In this document: positions 33,580 to 43,735 of the stretch, piece after piece
Position numbering within the stretch: the first letter of the stretch is position 1
Layout of the letters: each line of letters opens with the position of its first letter
Assembly (NCBI GenBank): GCA_964506245.1
Contig: CAZDKK010000006.1
Span: 57,125-121,124, forward strand
Direction of reading: 5' to 3'
Length of the DNA stretch: 64,000 bases
Source of the DNA: CAZDKK01 sp964506245
GTDB taxonomy: Bacteria > Eisenbacteria > RBG-16-71-46 > CAIMUX01 > WJJG01
Made by a program: the position numbers and the translations under genes
The notes under the pieces: model-generated
Seen by the model: only the letters and a program-made list of their open reading frames with translations
What the model was told of the DNA's origin: nothing
Databases searched by the model: none

Positions 33580-35445
33580 ATGTCCATTTCCTCTCGACCC
33601 CACACCACCTGCTTGCCGATGGGGCTCCTGGGCGCCCTCGCGTGCGCCCTCGCGCTCTGCGCAGCCGGGGGAGCCCGCGCGCTCACGTACGTCAGTGCCT
33701 CCCCCTCGGGCGCGCAGTTCCCGCAGTGGGAGGGCGGTGACACCGAGCTCGAGTTCGCCGACATGAACGGCGACGGCCACGTGGACCTGATCAGCATCGG
33801 CGATCACGGCTCGCCCTATGTCAACACCGACGAGCACGGCGTGATGGTCTATTTCACGGACGGCGCCGGCGGCTGGTCGATCCACCAGGAGGGTGACTTC
33901 GGCTACGGCGGCATTGCCGCGGGTGACGTGAACAACGACGGCCTGATGGACGTCGGCTACGGTATGCACCACGACTACGCGGGCGGCGATCTCGGGGATC
34001 AGCTCATCGAGGTCGCGCTGGGCGACGGGACGGGCACGAGCTGGATGCCCTGGGACGACGGCCTCGCGACGAACGGCGAGGACTGGGGCATGGCGCCCAC
34101 CGACTTCGCCGACTTCGACAACGACGGCGACCTCGACCTGGTCAGCAATTCCTTCGGCTGCTGCAACGGCGTCCACGTCTATCGCAACAACGGCGACGGG
34201 ACCTGGACCCAGACCTTCGCGCGCACCGGCGGCAACGCCACCTGTTCCGTCACCACCGGGGATGTGAATGGCGATGGCTTCGCCGACGTTGCCGCCGGCT
34301 ATCAGAACGGTTGCGTCTTCTTGGGCGATGGGACCGGAGGATTTGCTTCCGCCGACACGGGTCTACCCGCTCTTGGCTCGGGGGGCCTGCGGGGCGTGGC
34401 CCTGGGCGACGTCGATGCGGACGGGTGCGAGGATCTCGCCTTCGTGACGGGTGGGCGGGTGTACGTCTATGTCTGGCGGACGGACCACTGGGACTTAGCC
34501 TCGACCGGATTGCCGACATCGACGATCTATGCGGCCGCCCAGCTCTGCGACCTGGACTCCGATGGCGACATCGACCTCGCGGCCATGGGGAGCGGGACCT
34601 GCTCCGTCTGGCTGGGCGACGGCGCGGGGAACTGGGCGACCGGGGGAGGCTTCACCGCGCCCGCGTCGAGCGATACGCAGGCCTTCCGCGTCGGTGGCGA
34701 CATCGACCACAACGGCTATCCCGATGTGGCGCTCCTGCAGGAACAGGGCACCTGGCCGAGCTATCGCAACTACCTTCACGTGTACAAGGAGTCGAGCACG
34801 CCCACTTCGCGCTTCGTGCGCGCGCAGTTCCCGCACGGACACGAGAGGTTCTACTTGGGTTCAGTCCAGGTCATCCGCTGGTCGGCTGCTCGCATCGGCC
34901 CCGGTCCGGCCCTCGTGAATATCGATCTGTCGACCAACGGACTCGCAGGCCCCTGGTCTGCGATCGCCGAGGGCGTCCCGGACAACGGCCGGTACCAGTG
35001 GATCGTGACCGGTCCGGTCACGGACAATGCCTACGTGCGCGTCACGCTCAGCCAGGACGGCCAGAGCGTGCACGACATCGCCGGGCCTTTCACACTGCTC
35101 TCCTCGAATCCGGCCACGGTCATGGACCCGGCTACGCCGGGCATCTCGGCTCCGATCTTGGGGAGCCTGCGATTGGAGGTTTCCCCCCATCCCGTGGCGG
35201 CGCGTGCTTCCCTGCGCGTGGTCGACGTGCGCACGGGGAGTGCGGGCCCCAGCCAGGGGTGCACGGTGTGGATCTACGACGCCGCTGGTCGCACGATCCG
35301 GGACTTGCCCCTGGCGGGAGGCGTCGCGGTCTGGGACGGCACGGGCCCCGGGCGCGCGCGCCTGCCGGCGGGGATCTACCTCGCGCGGGTGTGGCGCAAC
35401 GGGCGGCCGACGGCGGCGGGTGCGAGGCTGGTGCTCCTGCGGTAG
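33580..35445 (+). CDS. Secreted FG-GAP/VCBS-repeat protein with FlgD-like tail
   Basis: A 621-aa exported protein with a signal peptide (LLGALACALALCAAGGARA). Seven or so FG-GAP/VCBS repeats follow (FADMNGDGHVDLISIGD; GDVNGDGFADVAAG; DLDSDGDIDLAAMGSG), whose Asp-rich loops bind Ca2+ and build a beta-propeller. A fibronectin-like stretch (VNIDLSTNGLAGPWSAIAEG) and an Ig-like tail ending GARLVLLR close it. GGAGGA precedes the ATG. Probably a cell-surface or secreted adhesin-like protein; the substrate is unknown. Confidence 0.83.
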   Translation: MSISSRPHTTCLPMGLLGALACALALCAAGGARALTYVSASPSGAQFPQWEGGDTELEFADMNGDGHVDLISIGDHGSPYVNTDEHGVMVYFTDGAGGWSIHQEGDFGYGGIAAGDVNNDGLMDVGYGMHHDYAGGDLGDQLIEVALGDGTGTSWMPWDDGLATNGEDWGMAPTDFADFDNDGDLDLVSNSFGCCNGVHVYRNNGDGTWTQTFARTGGNATCSVTTGDVNGDGFADVAAGYQNGCVFLGDGTGGFASADTGLPALGSGGLRGVALGDVDADGCEDLAFVTGGRVYVYVWRTDHWDLASTGLPTSTIYAAAQLCDLDSDGDIDLAAMGSGTCSVWLGDGAGNWATGGGFTAPASSDTQAFRVGGDIDHNGYPDVALLQEQGTWPSYRNYLHVYKESSTPTSRFVRAQFPHGHERFYLGSVQVIRWSAARIGPGPALVNIDLSTNGLAGPWSAIAEGVPDNGRYQWIVTGPVTDNAYVRVTLSQDGQSVHDIAGPFTLLSSNPATVMDPATPGISAPILGSLRLEVSPHPVAARASLRVVDVRTGSAGPSQGCTVWIYDAAGRTIRDLPLAGGVAVWDGTGPGRARLPAGIYLARVWRNGRPTAAGARLVLLR

Positions 35446-35478
35446 CGCGCCGGGAGCTGCGCCCACCGGCGCATCCTG

Positions 35479-38448
35479 TCACTGAGGGTGCCGCCCTTCT
35501 CCTCCACGACCCTCACGGGCCACTCCCAGCGCCTGGCCCAGCTTCTCGAGTTCCTCCCCCGCCTCGGACAGCCGACCGGCCCCGGCCAGCTCGAGGTAGC
35601 GGATGTAGTGCGCCCGTGCGCGCTGCCACTCCGCCGCTTCCAGACCCTGGCTGGTCGATGCACGAGCCGGGGCGACACCCCGGACCGATCCCGCGCTCAG
35701 CGTATCGAGCCCCGCGGTGGTCCCGGCGCTCCCCCTGGTTCGCCCGGTAATCGCCGCATACAACCGTGACGGAAGCGGACCCTCCACCAGATCAGCTAGT
35801 GCCTCGGAGAAGCTCTCTCCGTATCCCAGTCGCTCCTGCGACGCCACCACCACCCGCTTCAGCTCGGGCATCCGTGAGTGTGTGGCCTGGAGGAAGAAGG
35901 GCTCGGTGTAGATGAGCGAATTCTGCAGCGGCAGCACGATGAGGTTCCCTCGGATCACCGAGGAGCCCTGCTGGTTCCAGAGGCTCAAGTCCTTGGAGAT
36001 CGACGCGTCCTGGTCGATGCGGGCCTGGATCTGCATCGGTCCGTAGACCAGAGACTGCTTCGGGAATCGGTAGACGAGCAGATGCCCGTAGAGATCACCG
36101 TCGCAACGCCCCGCCATCCAACCCACCATGTTGCTCTTCGGCTGGCTCGCCGAAAACGGTGTGAACGGCAGGAGCTGGACGAATTCCTCCCGGTCTTCTC
36201 CCGGAAGCTTCATCACCGCGTAGAACGGAAGCATCCGGTGCAGGTCACCGCTCGGTCCCGGCTCGCGTGCGACGGCCCAGCGGTCCTCCTTGTTGTAGAA
36301 GACCATAGGATCGGTCATGTGATAGGTGGAGTAGACATCGGCCTGGAGGGAAAGGAAGTCCTCCGGATAGCGGATGTGTTCCCTGAGTGTCGCCGGCATT
36401 TCGGAAGCCGGCTTGAAGAGCCCGGGGAAGGCCCGCCGCCAAGTCCGGATGATCGGGTCGGAGTCGTCGAAGACGTAGAAGTCCACGGTTCCGTCGTAGC
36501 AGTCAACCGTCGCCTTGATCGAGTTGCGGATGTAGTTGACGCCGCTGTTCAGGCGCTCGGAATAAGGGAAATGGCTGCTGGTGGTGTATGCGTCGAGGAG
36601 CATGTAGAGCCGTCCCCCGGCCACGACCGTGTACGGGTCGTGGTCAAAGGCGAGGAACGGCGCCACGGTCCGCAATCTGTGTAGGATCTCGCGCCGGAAG
36701 AGAATCCTGGACTGGTTCCCCAGATCGCCGGAGGTGAGCTGGCGCAGGCCATCGTAGGTGAGCGCCAGGGCCAGCCGGCGAAGCCCCGATCCGAGGGGGA
36801 CCCCGCCCCGACCGGCGTAGCTGCTGTAGACGTTTTCGTCCCCGCGGGGGAAGTCGAACTCCTTCTGTCTCCCGCCCACGTAGACGTGGCTGTCCGTCAT
36901 CTCGCCGAAGTAGATCTGTGGCCGCGTGATCTGGAGCGCGGAGTCAATCACTGCCGGCGGGATATCCCGGACCCAGTAGTTGGGGAGCCCCTCGGCGGTG
37001 AACTCATTCGTCGGGTTCATGCACAGCCCGTAGCCATGCGTGTAGATGAGCCGCATGTTGACCCAGGTGACCGCGTTGGCCGTGAAGGTCCCCTGGTTCA
37101 GCTCGCGCGGCGACAACATCACCTGTCGGATGGTCCCCCGCACCCGGTACCGGTCGATGTCGACGTCGGAGAAGTCATAGTACTGCCGGAACGACTGGTT
37201 CTGATCGTAAGTCGACTCGAGGGCCCGCCAGTCCCAGAGGCGGACGTTGGCCAGGGTGATGCTGTCCGCCGCGAGCGTGGTCCGATCCAGGGGCGCCACC
37301 GGGGGGAAGTCGCGATGCTCCACGCGGTCATCGGTGAGTGCGAAACCCATTCGCGTGAACTTCATGTTCTGTGTGATGTATGGGATTTCCAGCGTTGTCT
37401 CGTTGGGGGTCACCTGGTAGTGCTGGACGATCTTCGGCACAACCACCAGCCCGAGGAACCAGACCAGGGCCACCAGCGCCACGCCTGCCAGAAGGGCCTT
37501 CCTCGTGGCGGAGAAGCTCCGCGCAAGCACGGCGACCAGCAGGAGGACGGCCCCCAGCCCCAGTGCCCAGAACATGAGTCTGAGCGCCGGCAGCATGACG
37601 TGAATGTCGGTGTAGCCCGGGCCGTGGACCACGCCTCGGCTGGAGAACATCAGTCCCCACATGGTGAGGCGAGTCTGGGCCATGAAGCCGATCAGCAGCA
37701 GGAGACCGAGGAGCGAAGCATGGGTGAGAAGCATGTTCCACGCGGCCGGGTCCCCGGGACCGCGGACCGCGATCGTGTAGGATCCTCGCGACCCGGTCTG
37801 GCGCAGGCCGAGGCGTCCGGCCGCCCGCAGCATGTAGATCAGCACCAGCCAGAGCAGGGTCAGGCCGATGAGTCCCAGAGTCCAGCGGGTCGCTTGCTCC
37901 AGGAATGGATAGGAGAAGACGTAGAAGCCCGCATCACGGTTGAAGACGGGATCGACGATTCCAAAGGGGGTCTGCTGCCGCCAGAGGAGGATCTCGCGCC
38001 AGTGCTCGCGGCCGAAGGACAGACCGTGGAGAAACGTCGTGAATAGGGCCACCAGCGCAACGCCCCGGGCGACCAGGCGCGGGGCTCCGCTCTCCACCCC
38101 GCGCGCGGTGCGCCGCCGCGCAAACCACAGGTTGACCCCCATGAAGAGGACCGCCGCCGCCGCGAAGGCGAGTCCCCAACCCCAGCGCGTCCAGAAGAGT
38201 GTCCAGAAGGCCGCAGGCTGGTGGACGTCCTCGCTCCACCACAGGTACTCGGCGTAGAGGCGGGAGCCGGAGTGGAAGGCCCAGTAGCCGAGGAGACCGA
38301 CGAGCAAGAGCCCCGTGCGCCAGGCCAGCCCGTTCGGGCGCGGGGTGCTCGCTCCGGTGGCCCCTCGGGCGGCCCATCGAAGCACGCTGGATAGGAAGGG
38401 AATCGCCGTCGGGCCGACGATCAGGAGAAAGAGCAGGAAATCGAGCAT
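35479..38448 (-). CDS. UPF0182-family integral membrane protein
   Basis: A 989-aa protein of the UPF0182 family (COG1615), known in actinobacteria, cyanobacteria and others without a fixed function. About seven membrane helices occupy the first third (LLFLLIVGPTAIPFLSSVL; LLVGLLGYWAFH; GLIGLTLLWLVLIYML). A large extracytoplasmic domain follows, with typical segments WVNMRLIYTHGYG, VYSSYAGRGGVPLGS and GNLIVLPLQNSLIYTEPFF, and a short variable tail. Start ATG 38448. It follows the FG-GAP gene on the same strand by 113 bases. Confidence 0.9.
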   Translation of the reverse strand: MLDFLLFLLIVGPTAIPFLSSVLRWAARGATGASTPRPNGLAWRTGLLLVGLLGYWAFHSGSRLYAEYLWWSEDVHQPAAFWTLFWTRWGWGLAFAAAAVLFMGVNLWFARRRTARGVESGAPRLVARGVALVALFTTFLHGLSFGREHWREILLWRQQTPFGIVDPVFNRDAGFYVFSYPFLEQATRWTLGLIGLTLLWLVLIYMLRAAGRLGLRQTGSRGSYTIAVRGPGDPAAWNMLLTHASLLGLLLLIGFMAQTRLTMWGLMFSSRGVVHGPGYTDIHVMLPALRLMFWALGLGAVLLLVAVLARSFSATRKALLAGVALVALVWFLGLVVVPKIVQHYQVTPNETTLEIPYITQNMKFTRMGFALTDDRVEHRDFPPVAPLDRTTLAADSITLANVRLWDWRALESTYDQNQSFRQYYDFSDVDIDRYRVRGTIRQVMLSPRELNQGTFTANAVTWVNMRLIYTHGYGLCMNPTNEFTAEGLPNYWVRDIPPAVIDSALQITRPQIYFGEMTDSHVYVGGRQKEFDFPRGDENVYSSYAGRGGVPLGSGLRRLALALTYDGLRQLTSGDLGNQSRILFRREILHRLRTVAPFLAFDHDPYTVVAGGRLYMLLDAYTTSSHFPYSERLNSGVNYIRNSIKATVDCYDGTVDFYVFDDSDPIIRTWRRAFPGLFKPASEMPATLREHIRYPEDFLSLQADVYSTYHMTDPMVFYNKEDRWAVAREPGPSGDLHRMLPFYAVMKLPGEDREEFVQLLPFTPFSASQPKSNMVGWMAGRCDGDLYGHLLVYRFPKQSLVYGPMQIQARIDQDASISKDLSLWNQQGSSVIRGNLIVLPLQNSLIYTEPFFLQATHSRMPELKRVVVASQERLGYGESFSEALADLVEGPLPSRLYAAITGRTRGSAGTTAGLDTLSAGSVRGVAPARASTSQGLEAAEWQRARAHYIRYLELAGAGRLSEAGEELEKLGQALGVAREGRGGEGRHPQ

Positions 38449-38561
38449 GGCAACCTCGCATCATGGGCGGGCCAACCGTCTCGCCGTCATCCAGGACTCT
38501 CGCCAGGGAGTATGAACGAATTCCCGGGTGGGATCCAATCTGCGGACTCGCTGCCTGCGGG

Positions 38562-40325
38562 CTATTCCAGCACGATCAGACGCAGCGCCTCCTGCCGACT
38601 GCCGGCCCGCAGGCGGCAGAACCAGTTCCCTGGCCCGATCTCGCGGGGCGTCCAGATCACCCGGTGGTGCCCGGCGGACAGCGGCCGCGCGAGGATCGTC
38701 TCGATCAGCCTTCCTTGGGCGTCATAGATGCCCAGGCGCACGTCGCCCGCGGCGGGCAGGTCGAAGGTGAGCTCGGCCGCTGAGCCGATCAGGCTCGGAA
38801 CCGTTCGCAGACCCAGTCCGCGCGGCGCCCCTACCTCGGTCACCTCGGCTGCCCCAGCACCCTCCAGGGCCTCCACGCGCTGATCGACGGCCAGTTGGGT
38901 GTAGCTGTCCACGATGCCTGAAGGCCACGACACCCTCAGCTCCTGCACCTGGCTCGCGTCCCCCAGGCCGAAGTGCGCTACCACCGAGTTCTGGCTGGAG
39001 GTCCCGCCGCCGGTCTGCGTGCTGATCTGGTGCGTCTGGGTGACCACGGCCGCGCCGATCTGGACCGTCACGGTGATCACGGCTCCGATGCCCATCGCGT
39101 TGGCTTCGATGCCCTGGCATCTCACCTCGAACCAGTGGTTCCCGTTGCCGTCGTTGAGGAAGAAGCGGTTGTTGCCGCTGAAGTAGTTGTTCCTGGCGAT
39201 GAACACGTCCAGGTCGCCGTCGCCATCGCAGTCGGCCCAGCTCTGGCCCTTGTTGTAGTTCGAGCTCGTGACCAGCACACCCGTCGTGATCTGCGTGAAA
39301 GCCCCGCTGCCGTCGTTCTGGAGCAGTATGTTGCGCGTCCCGTCATAGGCCGCCATGAAGATGTCCAGATCGCCGTCGTTGTCATAGTCGACCATCCCGC
39401 TGCCGCCGCCGGCGTTGATGCCCGCGTGGGGCAGTCCGAGGACCCGGACGAACGACCCGTCCCCCTGATTGTTGAAGAGATAGAGATCGTAGGCCGATCC
39501 GGGGAGCATACCGGGCGCCGTGAAGAGATCCAGGTCGCCGTCATTGTCGTAGTCGCCCCACGTCACGCAATCGCAGCTTTCGAGGAAGCTGACGGCCGGA
39601 TCGCCGGTGATCTTGGTGAACGTCCCGTCGCCCTCGTTGCGGAACAGGGAGTTGTAGTCAGGTCCGGCATTGGCCACGTAGAGGTCCAGGTCGCCGTCGT
39701 TGTCGTAGTCGCCCCAGGCGCACGCGCCGGAGTTGCGGTTCTCGGTCGCGATCAGGCCGGTGACGATTCGCGTGAAGGTCCCATCCCCCTCGTTGTGGTA
39801 GAGGAAATTGGCCGACGTGCGATTGCACACATAGAGATCCAGATAGCCGTCGTTGTCGTAGTCGCCCCAGGCAGGGCAGGTCGAGCTGCCGCCGTTCGTC
39901 ACGATCGCCCCCGTCGTGATCTTGGTGAACGAGCCGTCGCCGTTGTTGTGGTAGAGGAAGTTGTTCTCGTTGTAGTTGGCGACGAAGAGGTCCGGGTGCG
40001 AATCGTTGTCGTAGTCCCCCCACGCGCAGCCGTAGGAGCTGCCCCCGTCGTTCACCACGATATCGGTGGTGACCTTCGTGAAGGTTCCGTCGCCTTCGTT
40101 GTGGTAGAGGAAGTTGTTCTTGTCACCGGTGCGGTTGTTGACCACGAAGAGGTCATCGAAGCCGTCGCTGTCGTAGTCCCCCCATCCGCAGCCGTAGCAC
40201 CACCCGCCGTCGTTGACGATCGGTCCGGTGGTCACCTGGGTGAAGTTTTGCGCATGGGCGGGCAGGTGGGCGGCTCCGATCAGGATCGCCAGCAGGAGCG
40301 CGCCCTTGAGGGAATGAGCCTTCAT
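38562..40325 (-). CDS. Secreted CRTAC1-like FG-GAP/ASPIC protein
   Basis: A 587-aa exported protein. A signal peptide (LLAILIGAAHLPAHAQ) leads into about seven FG-GAP/VCBS repeats of the form GDYDNDGDLDLYVANxxxxNxLYHNEGDGTFTKITTG. An ASPIC/UnbV domain follows (IGAVITVTVQ; GGGTSSQNSVVAHFGLGD; LRVSWPSGIVDSY), the pattern of cartilage acidic protein 1 relatives. A FlgD-like tail ends LRLIVLE. GGAGG precedes the ATG at 40325; the longer in-frame start (40457) lacks a signal. Likely extracellular Ca2+-binding propeller. Confidence 0.88.
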   Translation of the reverse strand: MKAHSLKGALLLAILIGAAHLPAHAQNFTQVTTGPIVNDGGWCYGCGWGDYDSDGFDDLFVVNNRTGDKNNFLYHNEGDGTFTKVTTDIVVNDGGSSYGCAWGDYDNDSHPDLFVANYNENNFLYHNNGDGSFTKITTGAIVTNGGSSTCPAWGDYDNDGYLDLYVCNRTSANFLYHNEGDGTFTRIVTGLIATENRNSGACAWGDYDNDGDLDLYVANAGPDYNSLFRNEGDGTFTKITGDPAVSFLESCDCVTWGDYDNDGDLDLFTAPGMLPGSAYDLYLFNNQGDGSFVRVLGLPHAGINAGGGSGMVDYDNDGDLDIFMAAYDGTRNILLQNDGSGAFTQITTGVLVTSSNYNKGQSWADCDGDGDLDVFIARNNYFSGNNRFFLNDGNGNHWFEVRCQGIEANAMGIGAVITVTVQIGAAVVTQTHQISTQTGGGTSSQNSVVAHFGLGDASQVQELRVSWPSGIVDSYTQLAVDQRVEALEGAGAAEVTEVGAPRGLGLRTVPSLIGSAAELTFDLPAAGDVRLGIYDAQGRLIETILARPLSAGHHRVIWTPREIGPGNWFCRLRAGSRQEALRLIVLE

Positions 40326-40483
40326 GCTGCACCTCCGCGGTTCGGGGTGGGTGAGGTCGTTCCTCATGAGTGTACCACCTGGAAGGTGCGGGGGCAGGGG
40401 GGGAGAACTGTCGCCGGTCTCCCGCCGAAATGCGTCCAGCAATCCCGGATCAGGCAACCTATCACCATTTCCCCGTTTCCGCC

Positions 40484-40510
40484 CTCAGAGTGCCGTTTTG
40501 CCACTCTGAG
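40484..40510. repeat. Inverted repeat CTCAGAGTG/CACTCTGAG
   Basis: Perfect 9-bp arms separated by 9 bases (CCGTTTTGC), between the start of the CRTAC1-like gene and the gene remnant to its right. It could be an operator, a transcript stem, or the trace of a rearrangement that removed the remnant's 5' part. Confidence 0.45.
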
Positions 40511-40577
40511 CACCGAAGCGCCTGTGACATCGTCCCTTCTGCCCCTATCCTGTCCCCACGGCTTCCGAGAACGAATC

Positions 40578-41096
40578 TTCCCGGACCTGCCGAGCGCACC
40601 GTGCGTGGCCGATGTCGATGTCGCGGGCAACCTGGAGCTGGTGGTGGCGGACCGGTCGGGGATGGTGCACGTCTTCGAGCTGCCGGGGGATGCCGACGGC
40701 GCGCGGTTGCCTTGGCCGGAGTATGGGCACGACGCGCGTAGCACGTTCAACGCGACCACCGTGCGGGACCTCAGTGATCACCTCCGCCCCGGCTCGGAGA
40801 ACACTCTGGCAGCGGCCGCCCGGCCGGTCTGGCTGACCATCGGACCGAACCCCCAGCGGGCGGTGTCGTGGGCAGCGTTCGAGGTGCCTCAATCGGGTCC
40901 GGTCAAGCTTGAGATCTTCGATGTGCAGGGCCGGCGGATCCGGGGCCTGCTGGAACAGGAGTTGGAGCGGGGCAAGTACCGGCTGGCCTGGGACGGCAGG
41001 ACAGACCGCGGGACCAATGCCGGCAAGGGCGTTTTCTTGTTCCGGTTGACGCTGAACGGGGGTTCCCTGACCCGCAAGGTGTCGGTGGTACAATAG
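40578..41096 (+). pseudogene. C-terminal remnant of a secreted repeat protein with FlgD-like tail
   Basis: About 170 codons with clear homology to the ends of large exported proteins: FPDLPSAPCVADVDVAGN, LELVVADRSGMVHVFELPG and PWPEYGHDARSTFN, then an Ig-like FlgD tail (VKLEIFDVQGRRIRGLL; GVFLFRLTLNGGSLTRKVSVVQ). No signal peptide, Shine-Dalgarno or plausible start exists ahead of it; the frame is open far upstream only as the antisense of the CRTAC1-like gene. The 5' part of the gene seems to be lost. Sequence left of about 40578 shows no homologous remnant. Confidence 0.65.
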
Positions 41097-41184
41097 ACAG
41101 CAGGCGACGCATATGCCTGTACAGGCCGCCTGCGCGAAGCGGGTGGCCGCCTGCGGAGTGACGAGGCGCGGAGGGTGGTGAGCC

Positions 41185-43695
41185 ATGAGAGCATCTCTGA
41201 CAACGGCGGTGTGGCTCGCGATGCTGGGGCTGGTCCCGGGGGTCTGTGGGGCGTCGGATCCGTCCAGGCCGAATCCTGTGCCGGAGGACGCGCGCATGGA
41301 CACCACCCTCCCAGCTCTCTTAACTCCGACGAGATCAGGAATGGAAAGCAGCGGAAGGGATTCCTCCGCACCCGGTTGCTGGGACGGGGTGTGGTGGCAG
41401 GGGTTTGGGCCGACGGGAGTGAACGGGTGGGTGCAGTGTGCAGTGGAGTACCAGGGCCGATTGATCGTTGGGGGCGGATTCACAGAGGCTGGGGGAAACC
41501 CCGCCTCCGGTGTCGCGTCGTGGGATGGGGCATCTTGGAGTCCGTTGGCTGGCGGTGTGGATGGGATCGTGTGTGCGCTGCATGTCCACAACGGGAATCT
41601 CACGGTCGCGGGGTCATTCACCGCGGCGGGAGGTACTCCGGCTAGCAACATCGCCCAATGGAATGGCGAGTCCTGGTCGGCGCTGGGAACTGGAGTCGAT
41701 GATGATGTCTATGCCCTGGCATCGTTCGGCGGACGACTGGTGGCCGGCGGTGAGTTCACGATAGCCGGAGGGGGCCTAGCCAGCCACGTGGCGATCTGGG
41801 ACGAGGAAGGGTGGCATTCCCTGAGCGGCGGCACGAATAGATGGGTGCGCTCGATTGCTGTCTACCAGGACCAGCTCATCGTTGCCGGGGCGTTCACTGA
41901 GGCTGGGCACCACCCGGCGGGTCACGTCGCAGCCTGGAATGGACGATCGTGGTGCGCCCTCGGATCGGGTGCGGACGACTTCGTGTACTCCCTTGTGCCC
42001 TACCATGGAGATCTCATGGCCTGCGGTGCGTTCACCTGGATCGGAGGCATCTGCGCCAATCACATCGCCCGATGGAACGGCAACAACTGGGCTTCTCTGG
42101 GGGACGGAGTGGGGAACCCCTCACCTCCGGCCACTGCCATCGCTCTGGGCGTATCGCATGACCTCCTCTATGTCGGCGGGAACTTCAGCATTGCAGGTGG
42201 TGCCGCCGCGCATCACTTGGCGTGTTGGAACGGTGAGTCGTGGAGCCCCGTAGGACCTGGGATGACCAACGACGTGTGGTTCCTTGGCGACTGGGGAGAT
42301 CTGTTGTTTGTGGGCGGGACTTTCGACGGCACCCTCGACGGCAGCGTCTATCGTCACATCGCCGCCTGGGACGGCGGCGCCTGGCGTGGGCTGGGCAGTG
42401 GTGCCAACAACTGGGTGTTCTCGTTCACAGACTACCAAGGTTCGATGGTCGCTGGTGGGCTCTTCACCCTAGCCGGTGGCACCTACTGCTCCAAGGTCGC
42501 TTGCTGGGACGGGGTAGCCTGGTCGCCGCTGGGTCTGGGTCTGCAGCCCGATCCCGCCCTGGGGCAAGTCCGCGGCCTGTGCGTCTACGACGGCACGCTC
42601 ATTGCTGGTGGGTCGTTCACCTATACGGGCACCCTGGAGCCCGCCATTGCGATCGCCTCCTGGAATGGCCAGGAGTGGGAGGAGTTCGGGGGCGGCATGG
42701 ACAACACGGTGGCGGCGATGTGCATCTACAACGGGGACCTGATCGCCGGCGGCCACTTCACCCATGCCGGCGGGGTCACGGCGCGGCGCATTGCCCGCTG
42801 GGACGGGCAGCAATGGCACCCGCTGGGTACGGGGGCGGACGATCGGGTCTATGCCCTGCTAGTTCACGATGGGCGGCTCATCGCGGGAGGGCGCTTCATC
42901 AACATGGGGGGTGTCGTCGCGAACCACGTTGCCGAGTGGGATGGGGTCCAGTGGAGTCCGATGGTGGAGGGGGTCAACGAGATCGTCAACGCGCTGGGAG
43001 TCTACGATGGCTACGTGATCGCCGGGGGCAGCTTCACCGAGGCCAGCGGGGTGCCGGTGAACGGCATCGCGCGTTACGAACGGCAGGCGTGGAGATGGAG
43101 CTCGGTGGGCACGGGCGTGAGTGGCGGAGGGTCGCCCGGGGTGTATGCACTGGCGCCCTTCGGGCCGTATTTGTGCGCGGGCGGGCAATTCGAGATGGCA
43201 GGAGGCGCGGCGGCGTCCAACGCAGCCTACTGGAACGGGCACGCCTGGTATCCCCTGGGGGCGGGTCTGGACGGGGCCGTCTGGGCAGTCACCGAGCACG
43301 ATGGACAGGTCTGCGCGGGGGGCTTCTTCACGCATGCCGGGGGCGTGCAATCGCGCTATGTCGCGCGCTGCGATCCGACTGCGCTGGCGGGGGTGGCGGC
43401 GGGCGGCGGCCCGTGCGAATGGGAACCCCGCCTTCACTTGCGGGCAAGCTACGCGGGCGAGGAGCTACGGGTATGGTACACCCTGCCCGCGCCGGATCGG
43501 GTGCGGCTGACGCTCCACGACGTGACCGGCCGGCGGGTGAGGACGCTCTTGTACGGCGCCGAGACGGCCGGTGATCATCAGCGCGCGTGGACCGGCGTCC
43601 AGATCTCGGGGGGCGAACTGGCGACCGGGTTGTTCCTGCTGCGGCTGACGGCGGGGGCACGCGAAGGTGCAGCCAAGATCGTGCTGCGTCGGTAG
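41185..43695 (+). CDS. WDG-repeat secreted propeller protein with FlgD-like tail
   Basis: An 836-aa exported protein: signal peptide (AMLGLVPGVCG), then about fourteen repeats of roughly 48 residues (IAxWDGxxWxPLGxGxD ... LIAGGxFTxAGG), a kelch- or delta-60-like propeller pattern. The Ig-like tail (VRLTLHDVTGRRVRTLL; GLFLLRLTAG) ends AKIVLRR. It is the intact paralogue of the interrupted gene at 19717-22275. GGAGGG lies upstream of the ATG. A TACAAT box at 41089-41094 inside the preceding remnant could be its -10. Function is unknown. Confidence 0.82.
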   Translation: MRASLTTAVWLAMLGLVPGVCGASDPSRPNPVPEDARMDTTLPALLTPTRSGMESSGRDSSAPGCWDGVWWQGFGPTGVNGWVQCAVEYQGRLIVGGGFTEAGGNPASGVASWDGASWSPLAGGVDGIVCALHVHNGNLTVAGSFTAAGGTPASNIAQWNGESWSALGTGVDDDVYALASFGGRLVAGGEFTIAGGGLASHVAIWDEEGWHSLSGGTNRWVRSIAVYQDQLIVAGAFTEAGHHPAGHVAAWNGRSWCALGSGADDFVYSLVPYHGDLMACGAFTWIGGICANHIARWNGNNWASLGDGVGNPSPPATAIALGVSHDLLYVGGNFSIAGGAAAHHLACWNGESWSPVGPGMTNDVWFLGDWGDLLFVGGTFDGTLDGSVYRHIAAWDGGAWRGLGSGANNWVFSFTDYQGSMVAGGLFTLAGGTYCSKVACWDGVAWSPLGLGLQPDPALGQVRGLCVYDGTLIAGGSFTYTGTLEPAIAIASWNGQEWEEFGGGMDNTVAAMCIYNGDLIAGGHFTHAGGVTARRIARWDGQQWHPLGTGADDRVYALLVHDGRLIAGGRFINMGGVVANHVAEWDGVQWSPMVEGVNEIVNALGVYDGYVIAGGSFTEASGVPVNGIARYERQAWRWSSVGTGVSGGGSPGVYALAPFGPYLCAGGQFEMAGGAAASNAAYWNGHAWYPLGAGLDGAVWAVTEHDGQVCAGGFFTHAGGVQSRYVARCDPTALAGVAAGGGPCEWEPRLHLRASYAGEELRVWYTLPAPDRVRLTLHDVTGRRVRTLLYGAETAGDHQRAWTGVQISGGELATGLFLLRLTAGAREGAAKIVLRR

Positions 43696-43735
43696 ACCCA
43701 AGCTCACCAGGCTGCCGACGTCCGCCCCGCGCCCG

